Positions 1 to 9,301 of a DNA stretch of 64,000 bases are shown piece by piece. Every line of letters starts with the position of its first letter. The stretch's first letter is position 1. Where the stretch lies: contig NZ_JACSNP010000001.1 of NCBI RefSeq assembly GCF_016900045.1, forward strand, positions 1 to 64,000, given 5' to 3'. The position numbers and the translations under genes are program-made. The notes below the pieces were generated by a model. That model searched no databases and was not told where the DNA came from. It saw only the letters and a program-made list of their open reading frames with translations. This DNA comes from Fusobacterium mortiferum. GTDB taxonomy: Bacteria > Fusobacteriota > Fusobacteriia > Fusobacteriales > Fusobacteriaceae.

Positions 1-366
1 ACAGATTTCTTAAATAAGTTGAGTACATATATTATCAAAAACCACGATATAATATGTATAGAAGACTTAAATACAAAGGGACTACTTCGTAATCATAAAT
101 TAGCTAAATCTATAGTTGATGTATCTTGGGCTAATTTTGTAAATAAACTTGAGTATAAAGCGAAATGGTATGGAAAAGAGATAATAAAAATAGATAGACT
201 ATATCCCTCAAGCCAAATATGCTCTGTATGTGGTCATAGAGATGGAAAGAAAGCTCTAAATATAAGAGAGTGGACTTGTCCAATTTGTAATACATACCAT
301 GATAGAGATATAAACTCAGCTAAAAATATATTGACTGAAGGTCTAAGAATAAAACAAGCAATATAA
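1..366 (+). CDS. tnpB: TnpB (IS200/IS605 OrfB) RNA-guided endonuclease, C-terminal part, cut by window start
   Basis: This is the C-terminal part of a transposon-encoded TnpB nuclease, the ancestor family of Cas12. The frame is open to the first base, so the gene starts outside the window. Visible elements are the IEDL segment carrying the RuvC-II glutamate, a zinc ribbon with CSVC and CPIC cysteine pairs, and the HDRDINSAKNI segment carrying the RuvC-III aspartate. The end GLRIKQAI is close to the typical TnpB C-terminus, so the end is probably intact. The structured right end of the element follows at once. No TnpA is visible. Whether the upstream half is intact cannot be judged. Confidence 0.9.
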   Translation, partial: TDFLNKLSTYIIKNHDIICIEDLNTKGLLRNHKLAKSIVDVSWANFVNKLEYKAKWYGKEIIKIDRLYPSSQICSVCGHRDGKKALNIREWTCPICNTYHDRDINSAKNILTEGLRIKQAI

Positions 367-512
367 GAAATAAAAAGAACCGTAGGAACTACGGGGATAG
401 CTTGGTAAATATAGTTGGCTAACAAAAGCAACTACTTCCCAAGAAGAAGCTCCCACTTCAAAAATTACAAAGTAATTTTAAGTGGGAGAGGTTCACATAA
501 GTTATAAGCAAC
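367..512 (+). ncRNA. Probable TnpB omegaRNA scaffold and element right end, with adjoining guide
   Basis: Directly after tnpB lies a structured region typical of IS605-family right ends: an ACCGTAG/CTACGG hairpin near 379-394, then a hairpin with arms CTCCCACTT (450-458) and AAGTGGGAG (480-488), and an ending GAGGTTCAC at 488-496. In this family the 3' part of the tnpB transcript forms the guide RNA and the flank outside the element serves as guide. By analogy the element should end near 496 and the next 16 or so bases would be the guide. The element boundary and the RNA ends are inferred. Confidence 0.55.
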
Positions 513-513
513 T

Positions 514-574
514 AAAAAAGGTTACTATAATTAATACTGGAGAAGACCAGTGATTGAAGAAAATAACCTTTTTC
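514..574. terminator. Bidirectional hairpin terminator between the TnpB element and the HAD gene
   Basis: Arms AAAAAGGTTA (515-524) and TAACCTTTTT (564-573) enclose an inner hairpin ACTGG/CCAGT. The A and T tracts on both sides let it act on either strand. It would end the leftward HAD transcript. Confidence 0.6.
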
Positions 575-584
575 TATTGGTTAT

Positions 585-1394
585 TTATTTTAAATTTGGA
601 AAATATTGTTTAATAGTTTCAACAACACCATTATTATCATTATCATTTTCAGTGATAAAATTTGCAACCTCTTTAAGTTGAGGGTGAGCATTTTTCATAG
701 CATAGCTATATTTTGCCTCCTTCATCATAGAGTAGTCATTTAAATAATCACCAAAGGCCATAGTTTCATCATATGATATTCCTAAGTTCTTTTGAGTCAT
801 TCTTATAGCCATTCCTTTACTTGTATCAATTTTTCCTAAATCCATCCAAACTTTCCCTGAAAGTACAACTTGGAATCTATCTTCATAATTTTTAAAATAA
901 TTATAACTGTTTTTTTCTGCAATTAGAGAGTCACAGATTGCTATTTTTAGGAATTCATCCTCAACTTCATCAAAGTTTTCAACGATTTGTAGTTTATTAT
1001 AGTACTTATTTATCTCAGGTTTAAAATCATATTTTTCATCAAAATAGCTTTTTCTTTCAACGTAAGCAGAATCTTTTCCACAAAGTATAGGTACAATCCC
1101 CTCAATATTTTTACATATATTCAATAGAAAGAATATATCCTCTCTTTTTATAACATTTGAATAGATCTCTTTACCTTGAAAAACAACATATGCTCCATTT
1201 TCACAGATAAAAAGCATGCTATCCATTAATGTTTTAAACTTTTCAACTAAATTATAGTAAGGTCTTCCACTTGCTACAGAAAAAATAACACCATCTTTTG
1301 CTAGCTTTTCTTGTATCTCCCAAAATTCATTGTTGATTTCATTTTTACTATTTAGTAATGTACCATCCATATCAGTAATAATTAATTTAACCAT
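585..1394 (-). CDS. Cof-type HAD-IIB family hydrolase
   Basis: A 269-residue cytoplasmic phosphatase of the HAD superfamily, Cof/YidA type, which dephosphorylates small sugar phosphates or similar metabolites. Motif I, DMDGTLL, holds the nucleophile Asp8 and Asp10. A cap domain fills the middle. Motif IV, GDYLND, lies near residue 215. The length is normal for the family. The gene is followed by a terminator and stands alone downstream of the broken MATE gene, 42 bp from its end. The substrate cannot be told from the sequence. Confidence 0.9.
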   Translation of the reverse strand: MVKLIITDMDGTLLNSKNEINNEFWEIQEKLAKDGVIFSVASGRPYYNLVEKFKTLMDSMLFICENGAYVVFQGKEIYSNVIKREDIFFLLNICKNIEGIVPILCGKDSAYVERKSYFDEKYDFKPEINKYYNKLQIVENFDEVEDEFLKIAICDSLIAEKNSYNYFKNYEDRFQVVLSGKVWMDLGKIDTSKGMAIRMTQKNLGISYDETMAFGDYLNDYSMMKEAKYSYAMKNAHPQLKEVANFITENDNDNNGVVETIKQYFPNLK

Positions 1395-1436
1395 CTTATA
1401 CCTCTTAAAATTTTTTTAATATTATAACATAAATTT

Positions 1437-2750
1437 CTATATTTTGAAAATAGGATTGTAGCTTTTTATAAAAATTATAGATACTACTAAAGTAAGTAAC
1501 TCTGTTACAAAAACTGTTATCCAAATTCCAGGGGTTCCAAAGAGTTTAGGTAGTAATAAAATTAAAGTAATAAGTAGAACAATACCCCTTAAGGAAGTTA
1601 TTATAGTAGAGAGTTTTACTCTGTCTAAAGCTGTAAAATAGCCAGCTATAAATATATTAAATCCACAGATAAGATATGCAAAACTATAGATAGTAAGAGC
1701 TCTTTGAGTTAAACTAATGTCCTTTATCTCGCTCAGGAATACAGTTACAATATTTAATGAGAAAATATTGATAATAGTATAGAAAAATATTCCAAGTAAA
1801 GCTAAAATAGAAAAACTTATTTTCATAATCTGTGATATCTTTTTATACTCTTTTGCTCCTAAATTAAAGCTGAAGATGGGTTGAACTCCTTGATTAAAGC
1901 CAATCATAGTCATAGTTATAAAAGAGGAGATATATCCAATAATTCCAAAGGCAGAGATTCCACTTTCACCTAATTGTTTTAAAATTACTAAATTAAAAAC
2001 AAAAATTGATATTCCAGTAGATACTTCAGCTAAGAATTCTGCAAAACCTACTTTCATTATTTTTAATAGATTAAAAATAGAGTAGGTAATTTTAGTAAAT
2101 TTAACTCTTTTAGTCTTAAAAAATATATAGTAAAAGAGTAATGAAGTTGTAGTTACTTGTGATAATCCAGTAGCTAGTGCAGCTCCTTTTATTCCAAAGT
2201 GGAAGAGTACTACAAAAATATAATCTAATAAAATATTTACAACTCCTCCTGTCACTACACAAAGAGTTGGATAGACTGGATTACCGTCAACTTTAATATA
2301 TATTTCTAAAGCATACCCAGTCATATAGCAGGTACAAAAAAGAATAATTATCCTCAAATAATCTTTAATATATGGATAAAGTATATCGTTTCCACCTAGG
2401 AAATATATGATAGGGTCAATAAAAATTGTAATAATTAATGAAATAAGAATACCACAGGTAAGAAGTGAGTATACTGCTGTTGTAAATATCTTATTTCCAG
2501 CTGTTCAGTCCCCTTCACCATAGTGTATAGCTATGAGAGTGGAACTTCCAACAGCTATCATTATTCCAATGGCAAAGGTAAGATTGATAAGTGGCATAGT
2601 TATATTTACTCCAGCAAGTCCTAAGGGACCAACATATCTTCCAATAAATATTCCATCTACCATAGTATATATAGTAAAAACCCACATAGATACAACAGAG
2701 GGAATAGTATACCTTAGAATAGTTTTTAAAATGTTTTTATCCTGTTTCAT
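1437..2750 (-). pseudogene. MATE family efflux transporter interrupted by an in-frame TGA
   Basis: A 437-codon frame encodes a MATE sodium- or proton-driven multidrug exporter with about 12 hydrophobic segments. The N-terminal part starts MKQDKNILKTILRYTIPS and contains the typical VDGIFIGRYVG. After GEGD the frame meets a TGA at 2505-2507 and continues without any shift as TAGNKIFTTAVYS and on to the normal C-terminus. One base change would therefore restore the gene. A restart near 2357 at TTG lacks a ribosome site, and both halves are probably non-functional unless the stop is read through. The divergent MerR gene and its operator remain intact. A sequencing error cannot be excluded. Confidence 0.8.
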
Positions 2751-2784
2751 AAAAAATCACTCCAATATAATTTATTCGGTATAT

Positions 2785-2815
2785 ATTGTAAACCTTAGAA
2801 TAGTTCAAGAGTCAA
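2785..2815 (-). promoter_or_regulatory. MerR-type promoter of the MATE gene with 19-bp spacer and operator
   Basis: Read leftward, TTGACT (2815-2810) and TACAAT (2790-2785) are separated by 19 bp, the overlong spacer typical of MerR-activated promoters. The spacer holds a dyad CTTaGAA-TAG-TTCaAG. The divergent MerR gene starts at 2850, which fits local control. Confidence 0.7.
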
Positions 2816-2849
2816 GAAAAATATGGTATAATATTGCTAGAGGTGTGTT

Positions 2850-3659
2850 ATGAAAAAGTTATATAAGATAGGTGAAATTAGTAAATTATACAATATTAGT
2901 AACGATATTTTAAGATATTATGAAAAGATAGGACTTTTAGTTCCAGATATAAAAAAGGAAAATGGTTATAGATATTATTCAGAAAAACAATTATGGAAAT
3001 TAAATAATATTAGAAGTTTAAGAAATTTAGGTGTCGGGTTAAAAGAGATTACAGATTTTCTTGAAACAAGGAGTATAGATAAAACTTCAGAAATGATAGA
3101 TTTTCAATTAGAAAAGATAGATGAGAATTTAAATAAATTATTGAAATTAAAGAAAGAATTGAAGCTAAAGAAAAAGAAGATAGCTTATTTTAAAAATTTT
3201 CAAGAATATGAGATACCCAAGATAAAAACTTTTGATAGAAGATATATTTTACTAAAAAGTGGAAAGTTCCAAGAAGAGAGTGAGATAAATTTAGAGTTAA
3301 AAAAGTTAAAGACAATATCTCAAGAGGACAATGATTTTATATTTACAGAGAGTGAGATAGGAACTATCATTAAATTGGAAAATTGGATTAAGGATGATTA
3401 CTATAACTACAGTGGAACATTTATAGTTACTACAGATAAAATGGAAACTTTTATAGAAGCTGGGGAGTATTTGACATATTTTTTTAGAGGAGATTATTCT
3501 ACTGTAAGAGAGCACTATAAAAAGCTGAAAAAATATATGGAAATAAATAGATTACAAGTTAATGGAGATATTATAGAGATTTATCACATAGAGATGCATA
3601 TTACAGAAAATAAAAATGAATATGTAACAGAAATACAAATTCCATTGGAAAAAATTTAA
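2850..3659 (+). CDS. MerR family transcriptional regulator with effector-binding C-terminus
   Basis: A 269-residue regulator. Residues 4-70 are a MerR winged helix (KIGEISKLYNIS, then LRYYEKIGLLVP and GYRYYSEKQL). A lysine-rich coiled coil at about 85-120 forms the dimer helix. The rest resembles the GyrI/BmrR-type ligand-binding domain, which senses drug-like molecules. It is divergent from the MATE exporter gene, whose promoter has a 19-bp spacer with a dyad, so activation of that exporter in response to a drug is the natural reading. Since the exporter gene carries a nonsense codon, this may now be a regulator without a working target. Confidence 0.88.
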   Translation: MKKLYKIGEISKLYNISNDILRYYEKIGLLVPDIKKENGYRYYSEKQLWKLNNIRSLRNLGVGLKEITDFLETRSIDKTSEMIDFQLEKIDENLNKLLKLKKELKLKKKKIAYFKNFQEYEIPKIKTFDRRYILLKSGKFQEESEINLELKKLKTISQEDNDFIFTESEIGTIIKLENWIKDDYYNYSGTFIVTTDKMETFIEAGEYLTYFFRGDYSTVREHYKKLKKYMEINRLQVNGDIIEIYHIEMHITENKNEYVTEIQIPLEKI

Positions 3660-3706
3660 AAAAAATTATATAATATGAAGAAACAAAAAATAAAAAGGGG
3701 TCAATA

Positions 3707-4267
3707 ATGATAAAAGATAAAAAATTTTACTTAAAACTTTTTCTTTCAACTTTTTCACTAAGTGCCTTTACATTTGGTGGTGGATATGTAATAGTGCCAC
3801 TTATGAGAAAAAAATTTGTAAATGAATATGGTTGGATAGATGAGCAAGAGATGTTGAACTTAATTGCTATTGCTCAATCATCACCTGGAGCTATAGCAAT
3901 TAATTCATCGCTTATAATAGGTTACAAATTGGCAGGTGTTTTAGGAGCAATAATAGCTTTAGTTGGGACTGTGTTACCTCCACTTATAATAATTTCAATA
4001 ATTTCACTATTTTATATAGCTTTTAGAGATAATAAGATAGTGAATGGAGCTATGAATGGTATGCAAGCAGGAGTGGCGGCAATTATTGTTGATGTAGTTT
4101 TTAATATGGTAAATGATGTTAGAAAAAAAGATAAAGTTTCTATTGGAATAATGATTGCAGTATTCATTGCAACTTTTTATGTCAATATAATGATTATTAT
4201 ATTGGTGTGTGGTATTTTTGGATTACTATATAATATGTATAGAAGGAAGAGAGGTAAAATACAATGA
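3707..4267 (+). CDS. Chromate transporter family protein, first half of a split pair
   Basis: A 186-residue short CHR-family membrane protein. It has FGGGYVIVPLM near the N-terminus and the QSSPGAIAINSS segment that matches the family PGPxA motif, followed by four or five hydrophobic segments. Short CHR proteins work as heterodimeric pairs; the partner starts inside this gene's stop codon (ATGA, 4264-4267), implying translational coupling. A ribosome site AAAAGGGG lies just before the ATG. CHR proteins export chromate in some bacteria, but the true anion here is unknown. Confidence 0.88.
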   Translation: MIKDKKFYLKLFLSTFSLSAFTFGGGYVIVPLMRKKFVNEYGWIDEQEMLNLIAIAQSSPGAIAINSSLIIGYKLAGVLGAIIALVGTVLPPLIIISIISLFYIAFRDNKIVNGAMNGMQAGVAAIIVDVVFNMVNDVRKKDKVSIGIMIAVFIATFYVNIMIIILVCGIFGLLYNMYRRKRGKIQ

Positions 4268-4821
4268 TTTATTTACAACTTTATTGGAGTTTTTTTAAGA
4301 TAGGACTTTTCAGTATTGGTGGAGGTTATGCTTCCTTACCACTTATTCAAAAAGAGGTAGTAGAGCTACAAAAATGGATAACGATGACAGAATTTACAGA
4401 TATTATAACTATATCTCAAATGACACCTGGACCTATAGCTATAAATACAGCTACCTTTGTAGGAACGCAAGTAGGAGGACTTTTAGGTGCTATAATAGCA
4501 ACTTTTGGTTGTGTAAGCCCATCTTTTATAATAGTTCTTTTCTTAGCACACATATATGTAAAATATAGAAATTTAAATAGTATGTCTGATATTTTATATG
4601 GATTAAGACCAGCAGTAGTAGCTTTAATAGCAACAGCAGGGATATCAATAACGCTTTTAGCTTTTATAGGGCAAAAAAGCTTAGGGTCAGAGATCTCTAT
4701 AAATTATGTATCTGTAGTATTTTTCTTAGTAGGTATGTTTTTCTTAAGAAAATATAAAGCAAATCCTATATATATTATGGTAGGATGTGGAATAGCAGGA
4801 GCAATAGTTTATAATATTTAG
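4264..4821 (+). CDS. Chromate transporter family protein, second half of a split pair
   Basis: A 185-residue short CHR-family protein with FSIGGGYASLPLIQ and the well kept motif TPGPIAINTATFVG, then hydrophobic helices to the C-terminus. It overlaps the stop codon of the first half by four bases. The two halves together would equal one long CHR protein with antiparallel halves. coaE follows 9 bp downstream, so the pair probably shares a transcript with housekeeping genes. Confidence 0.88.
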   Translation: MIYLQLYWSFFKIGLFSIGGGYASLPLIQKEVVELQKWITMTEFTDIITISQMTPGPIAINTATFVGTQVGGLLGAIIATFGCVSPSFIIVLFLAHIYVKYRNLNSMSDILYGLRPAVVALIATAGISITLLAFIGQKSLGSEISINYVSVVFFLVGMFFLRKYKANPIYIMVGCGIAGAIVYNI

Positions 4822-4830
4822 GAGCAAAAA

Positions 4831-5421
4831 ATGATAATAGGATTAACTGGAGGAATTGCTAGTGGAAAATCAACTGTTAGCAATTTTTTTAAGGAACTAG
4901 GTGTAAAAGTTATAGATGCTGATATAGTTGCAAGGGAGATAAGTGAAAGAAAAGCTACTATAGATAAGATTTGTAATATCTTTGGAAGGGATATTTTAGA
5001 TGAGAATGGAAGAATAGTCAGAGAAAAATTAAGAGAGAGAGTTTTTCAAGATAAGAGATTGGTTCAAAAGTTAAATAGTATCATACATCCACAAGTGATA
5101 GAGTATTTTAAAGAGAGAAGAGAGAGAAATAGGAGAGATGAGCTCTTAATATTTGATATTCCTTTACTATACGAAGCTAAAATGGATACTCTATGTGATA
5201 AAGTTATTGTGGTTGGTTTAGATAAAAAGAAACAGATTGAAAGAGTTGTTCAAAGAGATGGGAGTAGCGAAGAGGTAGCTAAAAATATAGTAGCTAATCA
5301 AATGCCATTAGAAGATAAAATAAAAAGAGCTAATTTTGTAATAATGAATGATGGAACATTAGAAGAGTTAAAGGGGAAAGTGTTAAAAGTATATAAAGAG
5401 TTAAGAGAGGTAATTAAATGA
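4831..5421 (+). CDS. coaE: Dephospho-CoA kinase
   Basis: The 196-residue last enzyme of coenzyme A synthesis, which phosphorylates the 3' hydroxyl of dephospho-CoA with ATP. The P-loop GGIASGKS lies at residues 7-14, followed by DADIVAREI in the substrate site, the HPQVIEYF segment, and FDIPLLYEA in the CoA-binding region. The length is normal. RBS GGAGC lies at 4821-4825. Its stop overlaps the start of the U32 gene (ATGA at 5418-5421). Confidence 0.96.
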   Translation: MIIGLTGGIASGKSTVSNFFKELGVKVIDADIVAREISERKATIDKICNIFGRDILDENGRIVREKLRERVFQDKRLVQKLNSIIHPQVIEYFKERRERNRRDELLIFDIPLLYEAKMDTLCDKVIVVGLDKKKQIERVVQRDGSSEEVAKNIVANQMPLEDKIKRANFVIMNDGTLEELKGKVLKVYKELREVIK

Positions 5422-7580
5422 AAATAGTAGCCCCAGCGGGAAATATGGAGAGATTTTATGCTGCTGTAAAAGCAGGAGCACAAGAGATATATATGGGATT
5501 AAAGGGATTTGGAGCTAGGAGAAATGCTGAAAATTTTACTTTAGAAGAGTATAAAGAAGCAATTGATTATGCTCATAAAAGAGGAGTAAAAATATTTTTA
5601 ACATTGAATACAATTATGATGGAGAAGGAGATGGAGTTTCTATATCCTAATCTGAAAGTATTGTATGAACATGGATTAGATGCTGTAATAGTTCAAGATT
5701 TAGGATATTTTAAATATATGAAAGAGAATTTCCCAAATATGGAGTACCATGGAAGTACTCAGATGACAGTTGGAAATCACTATGAGGCTGAATATCTTAG
5801 AAAATTAGGATTTACAAGGGTTGTATTACCTAGAGAGATGACTTTTGAAGAGATAAAAAAGATAAGGGAGAATACTTCGATTGAGTTAGAAATATTTGTT
5901 TCAGGAGCTCTGTGTATCTGTTACTCTGGAAATTGTTATATGAGTAGCTTTATAGGAAGTAGAAGTGGAAATAGAGGAATGTGTGCTCAACCTTGTAGAA
6001 AAAAATATGAGAATTCCAGTGGAGAAAAGGGATATTTACTTAGTCCAAAGGACCAACTTTTAGGTTTTGAAGAGATAAAGAAACTAAAAGATATTGGAAT
6101 AGAGAGTATAAAGATAGAGGGAAGAATGAAAGACCCTAATTATGTATTTGAAACAGTTTCATATTATAGAGATTTAATAGATGGGATAAAGGCACAGGAA
6201 AAATCTTCTGAACTATTTAATAGAGGATATAGTAAAGGTTATTTCTATGGAAATGATAACTATATTATGAATAAAGATTATTCATACAATTTAGGAAAAA
6301 ATTTAGGATTATTAAGTGGAAAAGAGTTAAAATTAAAAAGTAGAGTAGTATTAGGAGATGGAATAATATATCTTTCAAAGGATTTTGAGAAATTAGGTGG
6401 AGGATATATTAATAAAATAGAGTTAAAAAATGGAGATATGAGTAGGAAATCTGCTGAAGCTAATGAAGTAATAGTATTGAAAGATGTACCTAGAGGAAGT
6501 AAGTATATTTTTAAAAGTTACTCTAAAGAGGTAAATGATGATGCACAAAGTAAGATGAAGAAAGAGGAGCAAAGATTTTTAATTTCTGGAAATTTTATAG
6601 GGCATGTAGGTGAAAAACCAGTACTTGAGTTAGTTGCAAAAAATAATTTAGGTATTGAGGTAGCTGTAAAAGTCATAGGAGAAAAGGAGATTGAAAAAGC
6701 TAGTAAGAAATCTCTTACATCTGAAGAGTTAAGAGAAAAGATAGCTGAAATGGGAGATTCTACATTCACTTTAGGAGAGTTTTCTTGTGATATAGATGAG
6801 GGAATTTTTATGCCACTTTCAGTACTAAAATCTTTGAGAAGAGATTGTGTAAAAAAATTAGAAAAAGAGTTGGTTGAAAGCTATAGAAGAAAGGCTGGAA
6901 ACAGATATTCACTTCCTATAGTAGAGGAAAAGCCAAGAGAAATAGAACTTGTAGCTATAGTATCTAACCTTGTTCAAGAGAATATAGTAAAAAAATATGG
7001 AATAGAAAAGATATATAAAAGAGGAATTGATATAGCTAAAGAGGGAAGCTTAATAGAGCATGATTTAAATAGTAAATTAGCCTCAAATCTTTATCAATTA
7101 CTAGAAAATAATAATGATAAGGTTATGGTAAATTGGAACTTGAATATAACAAACAGATATAGTGTAGAGGTATTAGCAGAAACAGGAAAGGTGGAGAGTG
7201 TGATCATATCTCCAGAGTTAAGTTTTGAAAAGATAAAAGAGCTTGGAAAAACTTCTGTGAAAAAAGCTATATTAGGATATTCAAGACTTAAGGGAATGTA
7301 TATAGAGTTACCTTTATTTGAAAAGGAGAGAGAGATTCTTAAAAATGAAGAGGGAGATACATTTACAGCTATAAAAAATGATGTTGGAAATACTGAGATA
7401 TATTTAGAAAAGCCTTTAAATATTCTAAATGATTTAAAAAAATTGAACGATTTAATGATTGATGAGGTAGTATTGGAGTTTACAACTGAAACAGGGGCAG
7501 AGGTGGAAAAAGTACTAGAAGATATGAAAAACAGAACTGGATTCTACAAAGCTTATAACTATGAGAGAGGGGTATATTAA
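5418..7580 (+). CDS. Peptidase U32 family protein (RlhA/YhbU-like)
   Basis: A 720-residue cytoplasmic protein. An N-terminal barrel is followed by the U32 signature E-x-F-x2-G-A-L-C-x4-G-x-C around residues 158-175 and by NRGMCAQPCRKKY, whose cysteines belong to the probable Fe-S/Cys cluster. The long C-terminal half corresponds to the DUF3656-type extension. The family includes RlhA, needed for hydroxylation of a 23S rRNA cytidine, as well as TrhP for tRNA; protease activity is doubtful for most members. Overlap with coaE by four bases shows coupling. Assignment to RlhA rather than TrhP rests on length and is tentative. Confidence 0.85.
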   Translation: MKIVAPAGNMERFYAAVKAGAQEIYMGLKGFGARRNAENFTLEEYKEAIDYAHKRGVKIFLTLNTIMMEKEMEFLYPNLKVLYEHGLDAVIVQDLGYFKYMKENFPNMEYHGSTQMTVGNHYEAEYLRKLGFTRVVLPREMTFEEIKKIRENTSIELEIFVSGALCICYSGNCYMSSFIGSRSGNRGMCAQPCRKKYENSSGEKGYLLSPKDQLLGFEEIKKLKDIGIESIKIEGRMKDPNYVFETVSYYRDLIDGIKAQEKSSELFNRGYSKGYFYGNDNYIMNKDYSYNLGKNLGLLSGKELKLKSRVVLGDGIIYLSKDFEKLGGGYINKIELKNGDMSRKSAEANEVIVLKDVPRGSKYIFKSYSKEVNDDAQSKMKKEEQRFLISGNFIGHVGEKPVLELVAKNNLGIEVAVKVIGEKEIEKASKKSLTSEELREKIAEMGDSTFTLGEFSCDIDEGIFMPLSVLKSLRRDCVKKLEKELVESYRRKAGNRYSLPIVEEKPREIELVAIVSNLVQENIVKKYGIEKIYKRGIDIAKEGSLIEHDLNSKLASNLYQLLENNNDKVMVNWNLNITNRYSVEVLAETGKVESVIISPELSFEKIKELGKTSVKKAILGYSRLKGMYIELPLFEKEREILKNEEGDTFTAIKNDVGNTEIYLEKPLNILNDLKKLNDLMIDEVVLEFTTETGAEVEKVLEDMKNRTGFYKAYNYERGVY

Positions 7581-7582
7581 TT

Positions 7583-8080
7583 ATGGATAGAAAAGTGGTA
7601 AGAAATTTAGGAACTTGGTTTGGATTGGGAGATATACCAAAGGCACCTGGAACTTTTGGAACATTAGGTGGAATACCAGTGTTTATTCTTTTATCTTTTA
7701 TAAGAGGATTTTTCCCAAATAATATGGTATATAACTCATTTTACTTCATGTTTTTGATGACTTTTTTTGGAGTCTCTGTCTATGTATCTGATATATGTGA
7801 GAGAGAAATTTTTAAAAAAGAGGATCCTCAAAATGTAGTTATAGATGAAGTACTAGGATATCTTACAACACTTTTTCTAATCAATCCTGTAGGTGTATTT
7901 CAAAATTTAGTAGCAATGGGATTAGCTTTTATAATTTTTAGATTTTTAGATATAACAAAGATTGGTCCAATAGATAAAGCTCAACACTTTGATAATGGAA
8001 TAGGTGTTGTTTTAGATGATTTTCTAGCTGGAGTTATAGGAAACTTCATTATGGTTTGTATCTGGACTATTTTCTTTTAG
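7583..8080 (+). CDS. pgpA: Phosphatidylglycerophosphatase A
   Basis: A 165-residue membrane enzyme that removes phosphate from phosphatidylglycerol phosphate in phospholipid synthesis. It has the PgpA opening GLGDIPKAPGTFGTLGG, the acidic IDEVLGYL segment typical of the active site, and the conserved GIGVVLDDFLAG near the C-terminus, with about four hydrophobic helices. The start lies 2 bp after the U32 stop; AGAGAGG before it can serve as ribosome site. Part of the coaE-U32-pgpA-cinA operon. Confidence 0.92.
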   Translation: MDRKVVRNLGTWFGLGDIPKAPGTFGTLGGIPVFILLSFIRGFFPNNMVYNSFYFMFLMTFFGVSVYVSDICEREIFKKEDPQNVVIDEVLGYLTTLFLINPVGVFQNLVAMGLAFIIFRFLDITKIGPIDKAQHFDNGIGVVLDDFLAGVIGNFIMVCIWTIFF

Positions 8081-8092
8081 GGGGAAGATATA

Positions 8093-9298
8093 ATGAAAGT
8101 AGGAGTTATACTTGTAGGAACAGAGCTTTTAAATGGTGGAACTTTAGATACTAATAGTCTATATATAGCTGAAGAGTTAAATAAGTATGGAATGGAGATA
8201 GAGTTTAAAATCACTGTAAGAGATTTTAAAGAGGAGATATATAGAGCTATAGATTATTGTAAAAAATATGTAGACTTGATAATTATGTCTGGAGGGTTAG
8301 GACCTACTCTTGATGATATAACTAAAGAGGTAATAGCAGATTATGTGAAAAAACCACTTGTTGTAGATGAAGAAGAGTTGAAAGAATTAAAAGATAAGTT
8401 TGAAAAGGCAGGGTTAAAGTTTAAAAATCTAAATATCAAAGAGGTTGAAAAACCAGAGGGATCTGTAACTTTTAAAAATGATGTAGGAATGGCTCCAGCA
8501 GTTTATATAGATGATATAGTGGCTTTTCCTGGGGTACCTAAAGAGTTATATAATATGTTACCTAAATTTTTAACTTGGTATGCAAAGGAAAAAAAGTTAC
8601 TAGATGATGAAATATATATAAAGGATTTAATTACTTATGGTATGGCTGAGTCTTTATTAGATGAAGCTGTTAGGGAGTTTTTTACAGAAGAGGGGATATA
8701 CTATGAGTTCTTAGTTAAAGATTATGGTATCCTTATAAGACTTCAAAGTAAGATGAGCAATAAAAATAAAGTGGAAAAAATTGTGAAAAAGATATATAAT
8801 AGAATAGGTGAGTTCATTTTTGGAGAGGATAATGATAGATTAGAGAAAAAGGTTGTGGAGCTTCTTCAAAAATTAAATCTGAGTATATCAACGGCAGAGT
8901 CTTGTACTGGTGGAATGTTAGCAAGTAAGCTTATAGATGTTCCGGGAGTTTCAGATATATTTTATGAGGGAGTAGTTTCATATAGTAATGAAGCAAAGCA
9001 GAAAAGATTAAATGTAAAGGCTGAAACTTTAGAAAAATATGGTGCTGTCAGTGAAGAGGTAGCCAAAGAGATGGTACTGGGACTTCATACTGATGTGGCA
9101 CTTTCAACAACTGGGATAGCGGGACCAGGTGGGGGAAGTGATGAAAAACCAGTTGGACTTGTATATATGGGAATAAGGATTAAGGATAAAATATACGTAG
9201 AAAAGAGAGTGTTTAGAGGAGATAGAAATAAGATAAGGGAAAGAACAGTATCTCATACTCTTTTTACTTTAATAAAAATTTTAAGTGAGGATGTGTGA
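8093..9298 (+). CDS. cinA: CinA family protein (nicotinamide-nucleotide amidohydrolase with MoaB-like domain)
   Basis: A 401-residue two-domain protein. The N-terminal MoaB/MogA-like domain opens GVILVGTELLNGGTLDTNS and has SGGLGPTLDD. The C-terminal PncC domain, with STAESCTGGMLASKL and TGIAGPGGGSDEKPVG, deamidates NMN and so recycles pyridine nucleotide. The length matches full CinA. RBS GGGGGAAG is 7-8 bp before ATG. Four bases separate it from the following regulator. Confidence 0.95.
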   Translation: MKVGVILVGTELLNGGTLDTNSLYIAEELNKYGMEIEFKITVRDFKEEIYRAIDYCKKYVDLIIMSGGLGPTLDDITKEVIADYVKKPLVVDEEELKELKDKFEKAGLKFKNLNIKEVEKPEGSVTFKNDVGMAPAVYIDDIVAFPGVPKELYNMLPKFLTWYAKEKKLLDDEIYIKDLITYGMAESLLDEAVREFFTEEGIYYEFLVKDYGILIRLQSKMSNKNKVEKIVKKIYNRIGEFIFGEDNDRLEKKVVELLQKLNLSISTAESCTGGMLASKLIDVPGVSDIFYEGVVSYSNEAKQKRLNVKAETLEKYGAVSEEVAKEMVLGLHTDVALSTTGIAGPGGGSDEKPVGLVYMGIRIKDKIYVEKRVFRGDRNKIRERTVSHTLFTLIKILSEDV

Positions 9299-9301
9299 TA
9301 G

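Noticed and set aside
6518-6769. Antisense open frame inside the U32 gene, and similar frames opposite other long genes
   Set aside because: They lie fully within well supported genes, lack ribosome sites and have no recognisable domains.
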